From Gammaproteobacteria bacterium (GTDB lineage: Bacteria; Pseudomonadota; Gammaproteobacteria; Chromatiales; Chromatiaceae): DNA of 56,382 nucleotides. The stretch spans positions 1 through 56,382 of the forward strand of contig JANEMA010000008.1 of assembly GCA_024510845.1 (NCBI GenBank). The letters run 5' to 3'. Below are positions 17,300 to 26,264 of the stretch, in pieces (positions within the stretch are counted from its first letter, which is position 1; each line of letters starts with the position of its first letter). The notes beneath the pieces are model-generated. The model searched no databases. It was not told where the DNA came from and worked only from the letters and a program-made list of their open reading frames with translations. Position numbers and translations under genes: made by a program.

Positions 17300-17745
17300 A
17301 CGACGAACAGTGGATGACCCGTGCCGAACGCCTGTGCCGAGCACGGCAGGTACGCCTCACCCCGCAACGCACCACAGTGCTGCGCCTGATCTGCGAGGCA
17401 GAGCGCCCCCTGAGTGCCTACGAAATCCTCGACCGCATGCCGATCGGCAAGCGCCGCCACGCACCACCCACCGTGTATCGCGCGCTGGATTTTCTTCTCG
17501 AACAAGGGCTGATCCACAAGATCGAAAGCCTGCACGCCTACGTGAGCTGCCATCACCCGGAACACCCACACGCCAGCCAGTTCCTAATCTGCATCGATTG
17601 CGGACGAGTGAATGAACTGTGCGAACAGGGCATCGAACAGCAACTGCGCGAGGCCGTGGATACCGCGGGCTTCCATACCCAACGCCCCGTGGTCGAACTG
17701 CTGGGTACCTGCGCCAACTGTCGCCGCAATCATGAACCGGGCTGA
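17296..17745 (+). CDS. zur: Fur-family zinc uptake regulator (Zur-like)
   Basis: 149 aa Fur-fold repressor. The winged-helix DNA-binding half (about 1-80) includes TPQRTTVLRLI and PPTVYRALDFL. The dimerisation half holds C99-IDC102 and C139-ANC142, the structural zinc site, and a His-rich SCHHPEHPHASQ segment. Placement as the last gene of the znu operon argues for Zur rather than Fur. Zinc-loaded Zur would repress the operon, forming a self-contained feedback loop. Confidence 0.92.
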   Translation: MNDEQWMTRAERLCRARQVRLTPQRTTVLRLICEAERPLSAYEILDRMPIGKRRHAPPTVYRALDFLLEQGLIHKIESLHAYVSCHHPEHPHASQFLICIDCGRVNELCEQGIEQQLREAVDTAGFHTQRPVVELLGTCANCRRNHEPG

Positions 17746-18062
17746 AGCGATTCAGCAACACCCATGGCCGGGCACAGCCTTGATCACCGCATCGCCTTGC
17801 AGCAGGTCAGCCTCGCTCAGTGTACGTATCTGCACCCGGGGGGCTCCCTCGTTGTCCTGCTACAGTATCGATACCTGAAAAGGCTCACTCATGTCTCCAT
17901 CCCCCTGTGCTACGCGCTGATCTCCCCTGTTCTTTCTCACCACTGAAATCGGCGAGGATATCGAGGTGGCGACCGTTTGCCGGGCCACATCGATATGCCA
18001 CCCCATGGTCAATATGAAAGTTCGGTGCTTGCGGCAATCGGCGCACCCGCTACCATTGCCCC
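17746..18062. other. Spacer between zur and dusA
   Basis: 317 bases. I see no gene with a recognisable product, no strong hairpin with a T tract, and no repeat shared with the rest of the window. The dusA promoter must lie here or further upstream. Confidence 0.5.
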
Positions 18063-19049
18063 ATGCCGAATCTTCCCCACCCCGACCGCCGCCTCGCAGT
18101 AGCCCCGATGCTAGACTGGACCGATCGCTGGTGCCGCTATTTCCTGCACCAGATCAGCCGGCATACCCTGCTCTATACCGAAATGGTCACCACCGGCGCG
18201 CTGCTTCATCGCGAACCGGCCCATTTCCTGGACTTTCATCCCCAGGAACACCCACTGGCTCTGCAACTCGGCGGCAGCGAACCTGCTGCACTCGAACGCT
18301 GTGCGCGCCTAGCGGCCGACTGGCATTACGATGAGCTGAATCTGAACATCGGCTGCCCTTCCGAGCGGGTACGATCGGGCCGCTTCGGTGCCTGCCTGAT
18401 GGCTGAGCCAGAACTGGTGGCAGAATGCGTGACAGCGATGCGCGAGAGCTTTTCCGGCCCGGTCACGGTCAAGCACCGCATCGGTATCGACGACATGGAC
18501 GGCTACGACGACATGGCTCGCTTTGTCGAGCAGGTTGCAAACGCCGGCTGCTCGGCCTTCATCGTGCACGCGCGCAAAGCCTGGCTGTCGGGTCTTAGCC
18601 CGAAAGAAAACCGCGAGGTCCCTCCACTGCGCTACGAGCAGGTTTACCGGCTCAAGCAGGACTTCCCCACCCTGGTGATCGTGATCAACGGAGGCATCAC
18701 ATCACTCGACCAGGTACTGACGCACCTCGAACGGGTAGACGGAGCGATGCTGGGACGCGCGATCTATCATGAGCCCTGGCTACTGGCCGGGGCCGACCGG
18801 CGCATCTTCAGGTATACCAGTGCACCGGTCTCACGTCGCGCAGTGGTACTCGGCATGCGTGAATTCATCGAGGCGGAACTGTCCACCGGGGTGCGCCTGC
18901 ATCGCATCACCCGACATATGCTGGGCCTGTTCACGGGGCTGCCCGGGGCACGCCATTGGCGGCATCACCTGTCGCAACATGCCAACCGTCCCGACGCAAG
19001 CTGGCAGACTGTAGAACAGGCACTAGCGGCGATCAGCGAGCCATTTTGA
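18063..19049 (+). CDS. dusA: tRNA-dihydrouridine(20/20a) synthase DusA
   Basis: 328 aa flavoenzyme. An N-terminal FMN-binding barrel begins APMLDWTDRW (14-23). The catalytic cysteine (about residue 98) lies in LNIGCPSERVRSGRFGACLM. VKHRIGIDD and the later VINGGITSLDQ motif are also conserved. The C-terminal helical domain has HRITRHMLGLF and PGARHWRHHLS, diagnostic of DusA among Dus paralogues. It reduces uridine 20/20a in tRNA D-loops using NADPH. It stands alone. Confidence 0.96.
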   Translation: MPNLPHPDRRLAVAPMLDWTDRWCRYFLHQISRHTLLYTEMVTTGALLHREPAHFLDFHPQEHPLALQLGGSEPAALERCARLAADWHYDELNLNIGCPSERVRSGRFGACLMAEPELVAECVTAMRESFSGPVTVKHRIGIDDMDGYDDMARFVEQVANAGCSAFIVHARKAWLSGLSPKENREVPPLRYEQVYRLKQDFPTLVIVINGGITSLDQVLTHLERVDGAMLGRAIYHEPWLLAGADRRIFRYTSAPVSRRAVVLGMREFIEAELSTGVRLHRITRHMLGLFTGLPGARHWRHHLSQHANRPDASWQTVEQALAAISEPF

Positions 19050-19524
19050 ACCCCTTCTGCGTGGCCCCATCTCTCTGTCAGCTGAATGATGACGGCAGTC
19101 ACATGGTCAGCAGTACCTGGGCACCTGTGACAGTGCACGCTCACCATCAAGGATGATCGCGGACACGAGGAGAAAAAAGACAGCGAAGGCTGGCACGGCA
19201 TGGAACACACCTACGACACCTTCATGCGCCGCTCTGCACTGCCAAGGAACGTGAATGCGAACGAGATCTCCGCCACCAGCGAGGTGGAGGTGCTGACCTT
19301 GGTGCTGCTCAAGACCGAACACGATCAGGTTCACCGCATTCTCATAAATTGTGGAGAAAATCCTTTTCTTAACAAAGGCGTAGAATGACAGCACCGTTGA
19401 GAAACTGCACCGTTTCTGTTAGGTTTTGCGTTCCTTTATACGCAGCTGTGCAGCCGCCGTCACCATCTGCCTTCCGGTAGTCGGGACCGGTTTTCGCGCC
19501 GTGATCCAGCGTGGAGACAACAGA
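19050..19524. other. Spacer between dusA and the KamA-like gene
   Basis: 475 bases without a gene I can support. Short frames (for example 19200-19388 on the plus strand) have no recognisable domain. The ribosome site GGAGA at 19512 serves the downstream ATG at 19525. Confidence 0.5.
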
Positions 19525-20889
19525 ATGAGTCAGACATCGACCCTCAAGCAGCCAGCCAGTGAGACGGCCCGCTTCAAGGTCTATACCCAGCGGGATCTCG
19601 ACCGCATAGCCCCGCTGACAGGGCTCCCGAAAGACCTCCGCTTCGAAATGCAGGTGGTCTCTTCAGTGCTACCCTTCCGGGTGAACCAGTATGTGATCGA
19701 TGAGCTGGTTGACTGGGACCGGGTGCCGGAAGATCCCATCTACCAGCTCACCTTCCCGCAGCGCGGCATGTTGGCATCGGAGATGTACGAACGCATGGCG
19801 ACCCTGTTGCGCCGCGATCCCGGCAAGGCCGAGGTACAGACCTTGGCACGTGAACTGCGCGCCGAACTGAACCCGCATCCGGCCGGCCAGATGCAGATGA
19901 ACATCCCGCTGGACGATGCCGGCAACCGTCTCAACGGGCTGCAACACAAGTACCGTGAGACGGTACTGTTCTTCCCCAGCCAGGGACAGACCTGCCACAG
20001 CTACTGTACCTTCTGCTTCCGCTGGGCCCAGTTCATCGGTGACAAGTCACTACGCATGGCCACCACCGAGGCAGCCGCGCTGCATCGCTACTTGGAACGA
20101 CACCACGAGGTCAGCGATCTTCTGATTACCGGTGGCGACCCCATGGTGATGAAAACCAAGCACTTGGTCGCCTATCTGGAACCCCTGCTCGAATCCCGTT
20201 TCGCGCATGTGCAAACCATCCGCATCGGCACCAAGGCGCTCACCTTCTGGCCACAGCGTTTCGTCAGCGATGAGGACGCCGACGAGCTTATCCACATGTT
20301 CGAGCGTCTGGTCGCCGCCGGCAAGCACTTGGCAATCATGGCGCACTACAATCACTGGCAAGAGCTGCGCACCGCCATCGCACGCCACGCCATCGCACGC
20401 CTACGCGACATCGGCGCCGAGATCCGCTCCCAAGGCCCGCTGCTGGCGCACATCAATGACCATGCGAACGACTGGGCGCGCCTGTGGCGCGAGCAGGTCC
20501 GCCTGGGCATCGTGCCCTACTACATGTTTGTCGAACGCGATACCGGCGCGCGCGCCTGGTTCGAAGTGCCGCTAGCACGCGCTTGGGAAATCTACCGCGA
20601 AGCTATACAACAGGTCTCCGGCCTGGGCCGAACCGCGCGTGGTCCGAGCATGAGCGCCGGCCCCGGCAAGGTGGAGATCCAGGGCGTGACCGAGATCCAG
20701 GGCGAGCGGGTCTTCGTACTGCGCTTCGTCCAGGCACGCAACCCCGACTGGGTGCAGCGCCCCTTCTTTGCCCGCTACGATGAACAGGCGACCTGGCTGG
20801 ACCAGCTGCAACCCGCTTTCGGGGAAGAACTGTTCTTCTTCGAGAAGGAATACCGCACCATGCAACAGGCGCGTGACATCATCGACTGA
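19525..20889 (+). CDS. KamA (lysine 2,3-aminomutase)-like radical SAM protein
   Basis: 454 aa. The radical SAM cluster motif is C157-HSY-C161-TF-C164, after a KamA-type N-terminal region. LITGGDPMVM corresponds to the conserved GGDPL-type motif, and YYMFVERDTGAR to the C-terminal PLP-enzyme region of KamA. Classic aminomutases read CxxYCRHCxR at the cluster; here it is CTFCFRWAQF, so the substrate may differ. It is much longer than EpmB (about 340 aa), and no EpmA or beta-lysine acetyltransferase gene is nearby. The start at 19525 follows GGAGACAACAG. Product function unknown; possibilities are beta-amino-acid osmolyte synthesis or a novel substrate. Confidence 0.8.
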   Translation: MSQTSTLKQPASETARFKVYTQRDLDRIAPLTGLPKDLRFEMQVVSSVLPFRVNQYVIDELVDWDRVPEDPIYQLTFPQRGMLASEMYERMATLLRRDPGKAEVQTLARELRAELNPHPAGQMQMNIPLDDAGNRLNGLQHKYRETVLFFPSQGQTCHSYCTFCFRWAQFIGDKSLRMATTEAAALHRYLERHHEVSDLLITGGDPMVMKTKHLVAYLEPLLESRFAHVQTIRIGTKALTFWPQRFVSDEDADELIHMFERLVAAGKHLAIMAHYNHWQELRTAIARHAIARLRDIGAEIRSQGPLLAHINDHANDWARLWREQVRLGIVPYYMFVERDTGARAWFEVPLARAWEIYREAIQQVSGLGRTARGPSMSAGPGKVEIQGVTEIQGERVFVLRFVQARNPDWVQRPFFARYDEQATWLDQLQPAFGEELFFFEKEYRTMQQARDIID

Positions 20890-21215
20890 CATTTACGCCG
20901 ATGAGGTACTGAGGTATCGAGATGACTACCGACCACATCATACGACAACCTCATGATCCTGTGCTTGGGCGTACGGGACAGCCCCGCCATCCAGACCAGC
21001 TCGCGATAGCTGAGCGAACCGGCCTCGATGAAGGCCTCGGGCCACTCCACAGGTGATCCCGATCAGCTTCAATTTGAGAGCGGAAACCCCACCTTACCCG
21101 TCCAGGTCGGGCAGTCCTCGTGACCTTCGGGAGCAAACCTGGAGACAAAGTTCTCGTAACCACTGAAGACAATGATCAGCAGCTGCACTTCACCGCAATG
21201 GGACACACCATCTCA
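20890..21215. other. Convergent spacer between the KamA-like gene and rimO
   Basis: 326 bases between two convergent genes. Neither strand gives a recognisable protein and I see no clear bidirectional terminator. Confidence 0.45.
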
Positions 21216-22541
21216 TCAGACCGGCTCGGCATAGAGATCATGCTCATCATAGCCGGTGATCTCCACCTCAATGAAATCACCCGCATCGACACCTTCCCAA
21301 GCACCTTCGATGAACACCTGACCATCGATCTCGGGTGCATCACCCGGACCACGAGCCACGATACGCGCATCCTCGACTGCATCGACCAACACTGTAGTAC
21401 ACCGCCCTATCCAACCTGCCAGACGGTCACGGCTGATCTGCGCCTGCACATCCATGAAGCGCGTCAGCCGGTCCTGTCGGACCTCCTCGGGCACTGCCCC
21501 GGGCAATGTATTGGCCGCCGCACCTTCCACCGGTGAATAAGCAAAGGCGCCAACCCGATCGAGCCTGGCCTCCTGAAGAAAATCGAGCAATCGGTCGAAG
21601 TCTTCCTCGGTCTCGCCAGGAAAGCCGACAATGAAAGTCGACCGCAGGACCAGTTCGGGACAAATCTCGCGCCAGCGGCGGATGCGATCGAGCATCTGTT
21701 CACTGGCTGCCGGGCGTTTCATGGCACGCAGTATGCGCTCGCTGGCGTGCTGCAGGGGAATGTCCAGATAAGGCAGGACGTGGCCCTCCGCCATCAGTGG
21801 AATCAGATTGTCCACGTGCGGATAGGGATAGACGTAATGCAGCCGCACCCAGACCGGGAGTTGGCCGAGCTCACGCACCAAGGTGGTGATACGCGTCTCC
21901 AGCACCCGGCCACCATGGATATCGGCCCGATACCTCACGTCCACCCCGTAGGCCCCGGTATCCTGCGAGACAATCAGCAGCTCGCGCACACCGGACTCTA
22001 CCAAACGCTCGGCCTCGACCAATACCTCACCGATAGGCCGGCTCACCAAACGGCCACGCATCCGCGGAATGATGCAGAAGGTGCAACGCTGGTTGCAACC
22101 CTCGCTGATCTTCAGATAGGCATAGTGACACGGGGTGAGCTTGACTCCCTGAGGCAGGAACAGATCCAGGAAGGGATCATGGGGCGCAGGCAGGTGGGCG
22201 TGCACCTGCTCCATCACCGCCTCGTAGGCATGTGCCCCGGTGATACCCAGGACTTGTGGGTGACGTGCGAGGATCTCCTCTGCGCGCGCGGCACCCAGGC
22301 AACCGGTGACCAATACCCTCCCATTGGCCACCAGTGCCTCACCGATGGCATCGAGCGACTCATCCACTGCCGTGTCGATGAAGCCACAGGTGTTGACGAT
22401 CACCAGGTCGGCGATCTCGTAACGGGCCACGATCTCGTAACCCTCGGCACGCAACTGGGTCAGAATGCGTTCGGAATCGACCAGATTCTTGGGGCAACCC
22501 AGACTAACGAAACCGATGCGCGGCGGAGCAGTGTCTGTCAC
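21216..22541 (-). CDS. rimO: Ribosomal protein S12 methylthiotransferase RimO
   Basis: 441 aa methylthiotransferase. The N-terminal UPF0004 domain begins [17 protein letters not shown] and contains VNTCGFI. The radical SAM motif CNQRCTFC lies near residues 148-155, followed by IPRMRGR. A C-terminal TRAM domain ends the protein. [11 protein letters not shown] separates RimO from the tRNA enzyme MiaB. It adds a methylthio group to Asp88/89 of ribosomal protein S12 using two [4Fe-4S] clusters. The start is GTG, two bases after the preceding 108-aa gene, suggesting coupling. Confidence 0.97.
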   Translation of the reverse strand: MTDTAPPRIGFVSLGCPKNLVDSERILTQLRAEGYEIVARYEIADLVIVNTCGFIDTAVDESLDAIGEALVANGRVLVTGCLGAARAEEILARHPQVLGITGAHAYEAVMEQVHAHLPAPHDPFLDLFLPQGVKLTPCHYAYLKISEGCNQRCTFCIIPRMRGRLVSRPIGEVLVEAERLVESGVRELLIVSQDTGAYGVDVRYRADIHGGRVLETRITTLVRELGQLPVWVRLHYVYPYPHVDNLIPLMAEGHVLPYLDIPLQHASERILRAMKRPAASEQMLDRIRRWREICPELVLRSTFIVGFPGETEEDFDRLLDFLQEARLDRVGAFAYSPVEGAAANTLPGAVPEEVRQDRLTRFMDVQAQISRDRLAGWIGRCTTVLVDAVEDARIVARGPGDAPEIDGQVFIEGAWEGVDAGDFIEVEITGYDEHDLYAEPV

Positions 22542-22543
22542 GA

Positions 22544-22870
22544 TCAGTTCAACAGGTCGGCGAGGTTGATGCCTGAACTGCGCTGAACCTCGACTATCAG
22601 GGACTCCGACAACGGCAGATCACCATTCTCGATCGGCTCCAGCAACTGTTCGCAGATCTGCTGCACGATCAGCATCCCCTGATGGGTTCGCTCATCCAGG
22701 TCCGGTTGTTGCACATTCCGATACAGCTCGACCAGATAATCCCGGAACACCAGCCCCTGTTGTTCCAGCGACAATTGCTGGAACTCCTCGCGAAAGCTGA
22801 TGTACAACTCGTAGTTACCCTCGGGCGAAGGTTCGACCACACTCACCCGGATCGGTCCGTCGATCTCCAT
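22544..22870 (-). CDS. Conserved small protein of unknown function, coupled to rimO
   Basis: 108 aa, acidic, predicted mostly helical ([28 protein letters not shown]...), with no signal peptide or membrane segment. I recognise no domain. It begins with a good ribosome site (AGGAGTCAC before ATG on the minus strand), and its stop lies two bases from the rimO GTG start, so the two are very probably co-translated. That raises a link to ribosome maturation, but nothing in the protein shows it. Confidence 0.8.
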   Translation of the reverse strand: MEIDGPIRVSVVEPSPEGNYELYISFREEFQQLSLEQQGLVFRDYLVELYRNVQQPDLDERTHQGMLIVQQICEQLLEPIENGDLPLSESLIVEVQRSSGINLADLLN

Positions 22871-23233
22871 GTGTGACTCCTGATTCCCTGATCTGGAAAA
22901 GATCGAGTGTGAGCAAGGGTTCCCCTATTCGCAAGCAGTTCCTTGTCCCGGAGCAGATCACCGATGGCCATTGATCTCCGATGCACGATCACACCACGCT
23001 CTACCGGCTGGCGCGCAACGATCGGTACGTTATCGAAATCGCAGCAGACATTAGCCTTGCAGGCAATCCTGCGCAGATCGAGTTGCGCCTGCCAGATCGG
23101 CAACCAGCCCATGGAGAAAGGCTCATCCGCGGATCCTATTGCATCCCGCTACAAGCGGAGAGAACACCCGATACGACCAGCCCTCCCGCTCATCTGCGGA
23201 TTGTCTCCGTGCCTCGGTTCTTCTTCCTGTTCG
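22871..23233. other. Spacer between exonuclease III gene and the rimO operon
   Basis: 363 bases. A minus-strand frame (about 22843-23112) runs into the following gene and shows no recognisable domain; I do not support it. No repeat, terminator or RNA structure stands out. Confidence 0.45.
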
Positions 23234-24049
23234 CTACACCGCAATATCCACCCACACCGGTGCGTGATCGGAAGGCCTGGGCATGGTGCGAATCTCGTAG
23301 GAGATACCCGCATCACGTACCCGCTGATTGAGCGGCGCCGTAGCCAGTTCCAGATCAATGCGCAACCCGCGCCTGGGTTCACGCTCGAAGCCGCGCGAGC
23401 GATAGTCGAACCAGCTGAAACAGTCATCCACCGTAGGATGCACGGTACGGAAGACGTCGTACAATCCCCAATTCAACAGATGTTGCAACCATTCGCGCTC
23501 TTCGGGCAGGAAGCTGCACTTGCCCTCGCGCAGCCAGCGCCTTGCATTGGCCTCTCCGATACCGATATCACGATCCTGAGGGGCAATATTCATGTCACCG
23601 ATGACGATCAGATTCTGTGTAGGCTCGTATTGTTCCCCGAGCATGGCCTGCAGTTCGGCGTAGAAGCATCGCTTGGCCGGGAATTTGGTCTCGTGGGCAC
23701 GATGCTCTCCCTGCGGAAAATAACCGTTGACCACAGTGATGCGCTCTCCGCCGGGCATGGCATAAGTGGCGGTAATCAGACGTCGCTGCGCCTCCTCGCC
23801 ATCACTTGGCAGACCCAGACGACAGTCCAGCGGCTCACGCTTCGACAACAACGCCACCCCGTAATGTCCCTTCTGACCATGAAACACCACGTGATAACCC
23901 AAGGCCTCGACCATGTCGCGCGGAAACTCGCTGTCCTGCACCTTGGTCTCCTGCAGGCCGATGATGTCCGGATCGAGCCGGTCGCGCAAGGCCTCAAGCT
24001 GGTGTGGGCGGGCACGGATGCCGTTGACATTGAAGGATACGATACGCAT
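23234..24049 (-). CDS. xthA: Exonuclease III (AP endonuclease, XthA family)
   Basis: 271 aa exonuclease-endonuclease-phosphatase fold protein. [14 protein letters not shown] at the start, catalytic Glu in [21 protein letters not shown] with the catalytic Asp/Asn, [19 protein letters not shown], and a C-terminal SDHAPVWVD holding the catalytic Asp-His pair. It cleaves DNA 5' to abasic sites in base excision repair. Its ATG directly abuts the stop of the upstream 99-aa gene. Confidence 0.96.
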   Translation of the reverse strand: MRIVSFNVNGIRARPHQLEALRDRLDPDIIGLQETKVQDSEFPRDMVEALGYHVVFHGQKGHYGVALLSKREPLDCRLGLPSDGEEAQRRLITATYAMPGGERITVVNGYFPQGEHRAHETKFPAKRCFYAELQAMLGEQYEPTQNLIVIGDMNIAPQDRDIGIGEANARRWLREGKCSFLPEEREWLQHLLNWGLYDVFRTVHPTVDDCFSWFDYRSRGFEREPRRGLRIDLELATAPLNQRVRDAGISYEIRTMPRPSDHAPVWVDIAV

Positions 24050-24349
24050 TCAGCCACTCCCTGTGATCTCGTGGGTCTCGCGTTCACCCATCGCCTCACC
24101 GTGACCGTAGGCCTTGCCCCAGGCCATCACACGGTGAGGCTGAAGTTCAACCTCGTCATCGAACACATCGCCACAGGGACAATCCTCGCCCAGCAGATCG
24201 CGCAAGGCACGCAGCATGCCATTGGCATAACCTCGATTGTACCAATGCTGGCCATTCTCGTGATGTTCGAGAAAGTCGGCACTGCCAGCACGCAGTTCGC
24301 GTATCAGGGCACAGAGTTGTTCCAGCAGTTCGGGCGAAATCGTGAACAT
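24050..24349 (-). CDS. Small protein of unknown function upstream of xthA
   Basis: 99 aa, soluble, acidic; contains HHENGQHWYNRGYANGMLRA and a CPCGDVFDDE segment. The closely spaced cysteines could bind metal, but no known motif is complete. The gene ends exactly where xthA begins (TGA then ATG with no gap), so both are likely made from one message. No domain recognised; a role with XthA would be guesswork. Confidence 0.72.
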   Translation of the reverse strand: MFTISPELLEQLCALIRELRAGSADFLEHHENGQHWYNRGYANGMLRALRDLLGEDCPCGDVFDDEVELQPHRVMAWGKAYGHGEAMGERETHEITGSG

Positions 24350-24417
24350 CGGTATAATGTCGCAGAAACGGCAAGCCTAGCAGGCTCTGCCTGCCTCAGT
24401 CATCCCGGGGAAACGTC

Positions 24418-24741
24418 ATGTCCTTGTCTCAGCTTCTTGCCAACCTCAGACCCATGCGCTCGATACTGGCGGCACTCGCCCTCCTCTGCAGTCCCCTGGT
24501 CTGGCTGACCGACAGTACGCCGCAGGGTATCGGTGTGCTCTTTGCCTATGTCATACCAGTGCTGGTCGTGATCCTGTTCTTTGTCCTCATGCTCGATGCA
24601 TTGATGAACCGAGTGTTCATGATCGAACAAGACAGCGACACGGTGGCACGACATCGCTTGCGCCTGCGGACCGACCTGGTCGTCGCCACCGTGCTGCTGG
24701 TCAGCTGGTTTGGCTGGTTCCGCGACATCGGTGCCCTCTGA
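24418..24741 (+). CDS. Small integral membrane protein of unknown function
   Basis: 107 aa with three hydrophobic stretches (about residues 16-31, 37-62 and 86-102) separated by a charged loop, EQDSDTVARHRLRLRTD. Very likely an inner-membrane protein. It is divergent from the xthA pair and convergent with dsrS, ending 38 bases before dsrS, so it is not part of the dsr transcript. No family recognised. Confidence 0.75.
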   Translation: MSLSQLLANLRPMRSILAALALLCSPLVWLTDSTPQGIGVLFAYVIPVLVVILFFVLMLDALMNRVFMIEQDSDTVARHRLRLRTDLVVATVLLVSWFGWFRDIGAL

Positions 24742-24779
24742 CATGGCAGGCCCGTCCCCGGGACGAATGAAACCACCGA

Positions 24780-25886
24780 TCAGCCCTGAAGGGCCTTCAG
24801 ATACTCGTGCAGCGGCTCCATAATCGGCGCCAGCTTCTTGCGCATCAGACTGCCAATGGCAGTAGTCCCCTTGAACACGGGACGAACCACACCGTATCCC
24901 GTACCCGAGAGCAGATGCACTGCAATCAACGGGGCCTCGAAGGCCCCATCCAGGGCCAGCACTGCCTGTGCCTCGACATTGGCTCCCAGCCAGTCGTGTG
25001 CCTCGGCCTCGAGTTTCTCGAGGGTGGCATCCACGGGGGTCTCGCGCAGCATCGAAAAGTAATGCGCGATCAGGTCCAGGCTGATATTGACCACGTCCTG
25101 GTTGGATGGCTTCCTGAAGATGCGAAACACTGTGGCCAGCCAGGCCTGACCGGCAGGAGAGAGCACTCGCGCCAGAGCACCAGACACGGCATTGCCCGCA
25201 TCAGCAAGCTCGCGTAACGCTGCCTGATGCGTCTCCCATAACGGGTGGACAGCCCGTATTTCCGGAATCGCATCCGGCAGGGTGGCAATGAAACCGACAT
25301 AGTATGGCGGCTTGCGTGCGGCACGGCGCCACAGGTCGAGGCGCTCCTGCTCATCGAGCAAGCCAGGCTGCAATACCAGACGAATGGTCTCGATCTGCTT
25401 TTCCGGCTCACTCTCGAAGGGCAGAAATCCGACCAGATATTCGGCCAGCACTCGTCCCATGCGGCCTTCGACCACCGCCCGCTTACGCAACATCTGACGG
25501 GCATTCTCGGCATCTTCCATAGCCCACCAAGCGCGCCGTGCCAGTTCATCGGTCAGCCCCGGCGCGCAGACTGCCGCAACCACCGCCTCGGGTTCACCGA
25601 GCAAGAGCAATTGCTCGAGGCTGTCATCCTTCATCTGGCCCATGCGAGTCCAGCGCTGCAGATACACAGGATAGCCGCCTGGCGAGCCCAGCACATGGCC
25701 GGAGATCAGTTCCTTGACCTTCTTGATGTACTGCTCGTCACGACAGGTCGGTTTGATGCGGATACAAATCTCGCCCTCCTCGGTGAGGCCATGCAATTCC
25801 ATCGCCGATTCCTTGATGCGGATGGCCAGAGGCTTTTTGGCCAGCAACACGTTGAGACGCAACGCGTCTTCGGGAGACAAGTCCAT
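24780..25886 (-). CDS. dsrS: DsrS, cytoplasmic protein of the dsr cluster
   Basis: 368 aa soluble protein starting MDLSPEDALRLNVLLAKKPLAIRIKES. No enzyme motif is visible. Identification rests on position, size and character as the last gene of dsrABEFHCMKLJOPNRS, exactly as in Allochromatium vinosum. There DsrS is a cytoplasmic protein reported to affect dsr expression, probably after transcription. It starts 18 bases after dsrR. Confidence 0.88.
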   Translation of the reverse strand: MDLSPEDALRLNVLLAKKPLAIRIKESAMELHGLTEEGEICIRIKPTCRDEQYIKKVKELISGHVLGSPGGYPVYLQRWTRMGQMKDDSLEQLLLLGEPEAVVAAVCAPGLTDELARRAWWAMEDAENARQMLRKRAVVEGRMGRVLAEYLVGFLPFESEPEKQIETIRLVLQPGLLDEQERLDLWRRAARKPPYYVGFIATLPDAIPEIRAVHPLWETHQAALRELADAGNAVSGALARVLSPAGQAWLATVFRIFRKPSNQDVVNISLDLIAHYFSMLRETPVDATLEKLEAEAHDWLGANVEAQAVLALDGAFEAPLIAVHLLSGTGYGVVRPVFKGTTAIGSLMRKKLAPIMEPLHEYLKALQG

Positions 25887-25904
25887 GGTGTGCCGAAAAT
25901 ACCT

Positions 25905-26216
25905 TCAGTTGGCTGGGTGGCTGTAGTTGGCATCGTCGGGATTGATGAATACGAACTGGGCATCACCGTCATCGAGTTGCACGAAATCCAGCACAGTGTT
26001 GTCCAACAGAGGCACATACTCAGGTGTCATCACGATCTCGATGCCCTCACTGGTGATACGGATGTCATCCTCGCTGGCCTCGTCGAAACCCATGCGGTAA
26101 TCGTAGGTGCCGTCGGCATGTTTCTGCGCGGCGAGACGCAGGACCATGCCTTCGGTTCCGCCCTGTTTCGCTGCATTTCTCACCTGTTCGGCCGCGGCCG
26201 GGGTTACCTTAAACAT
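25905..26216 (-). CDS. dsrR: DsrR, A-type scaffold-like protein lacking cysteines
   Basis: 103 aa with the IscA/HesB-like fold start MFKVTPAAAEQVRNAA and central GFDEASEDDIRI...LDFVQ. None of the three cysteines that bind Fe-S clusters in IscA-type proteins is present (the protein has no Cys at all). That is the known feature of DsrR, which in A. vinosum influences dsr expression rather than building clusters. Located between dsrN and dsrS. Confidence 0.93.
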   Translation of the reverse strand: MFKVTPAAAEQVRNAAKQGGTEGMVLRLAAQKHADGTYDYRMGFDEASEDDIRITSEGIEIVMTPEYVPLLDNTVLDFVQLDDGDAQFVFINPDDANYSHPAN

Positions 26217-26264
26217 GCTTCTTCACCCTCTGGTGTAGTGATAATCGTGATGACCCAGTATCGA

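Noticed and set aside
19200..19388. 62-aa frame in the dusA-KamA spacer
   Set aside because: No domain, no good ribosome site, and both strands are equally open here.
22843..23112. 89-aa minus-strand frame upstream of the 108-aa gene
   Set aside because: It overlaps a better gene, has no recognisable domain, and its composition is not gene-like.
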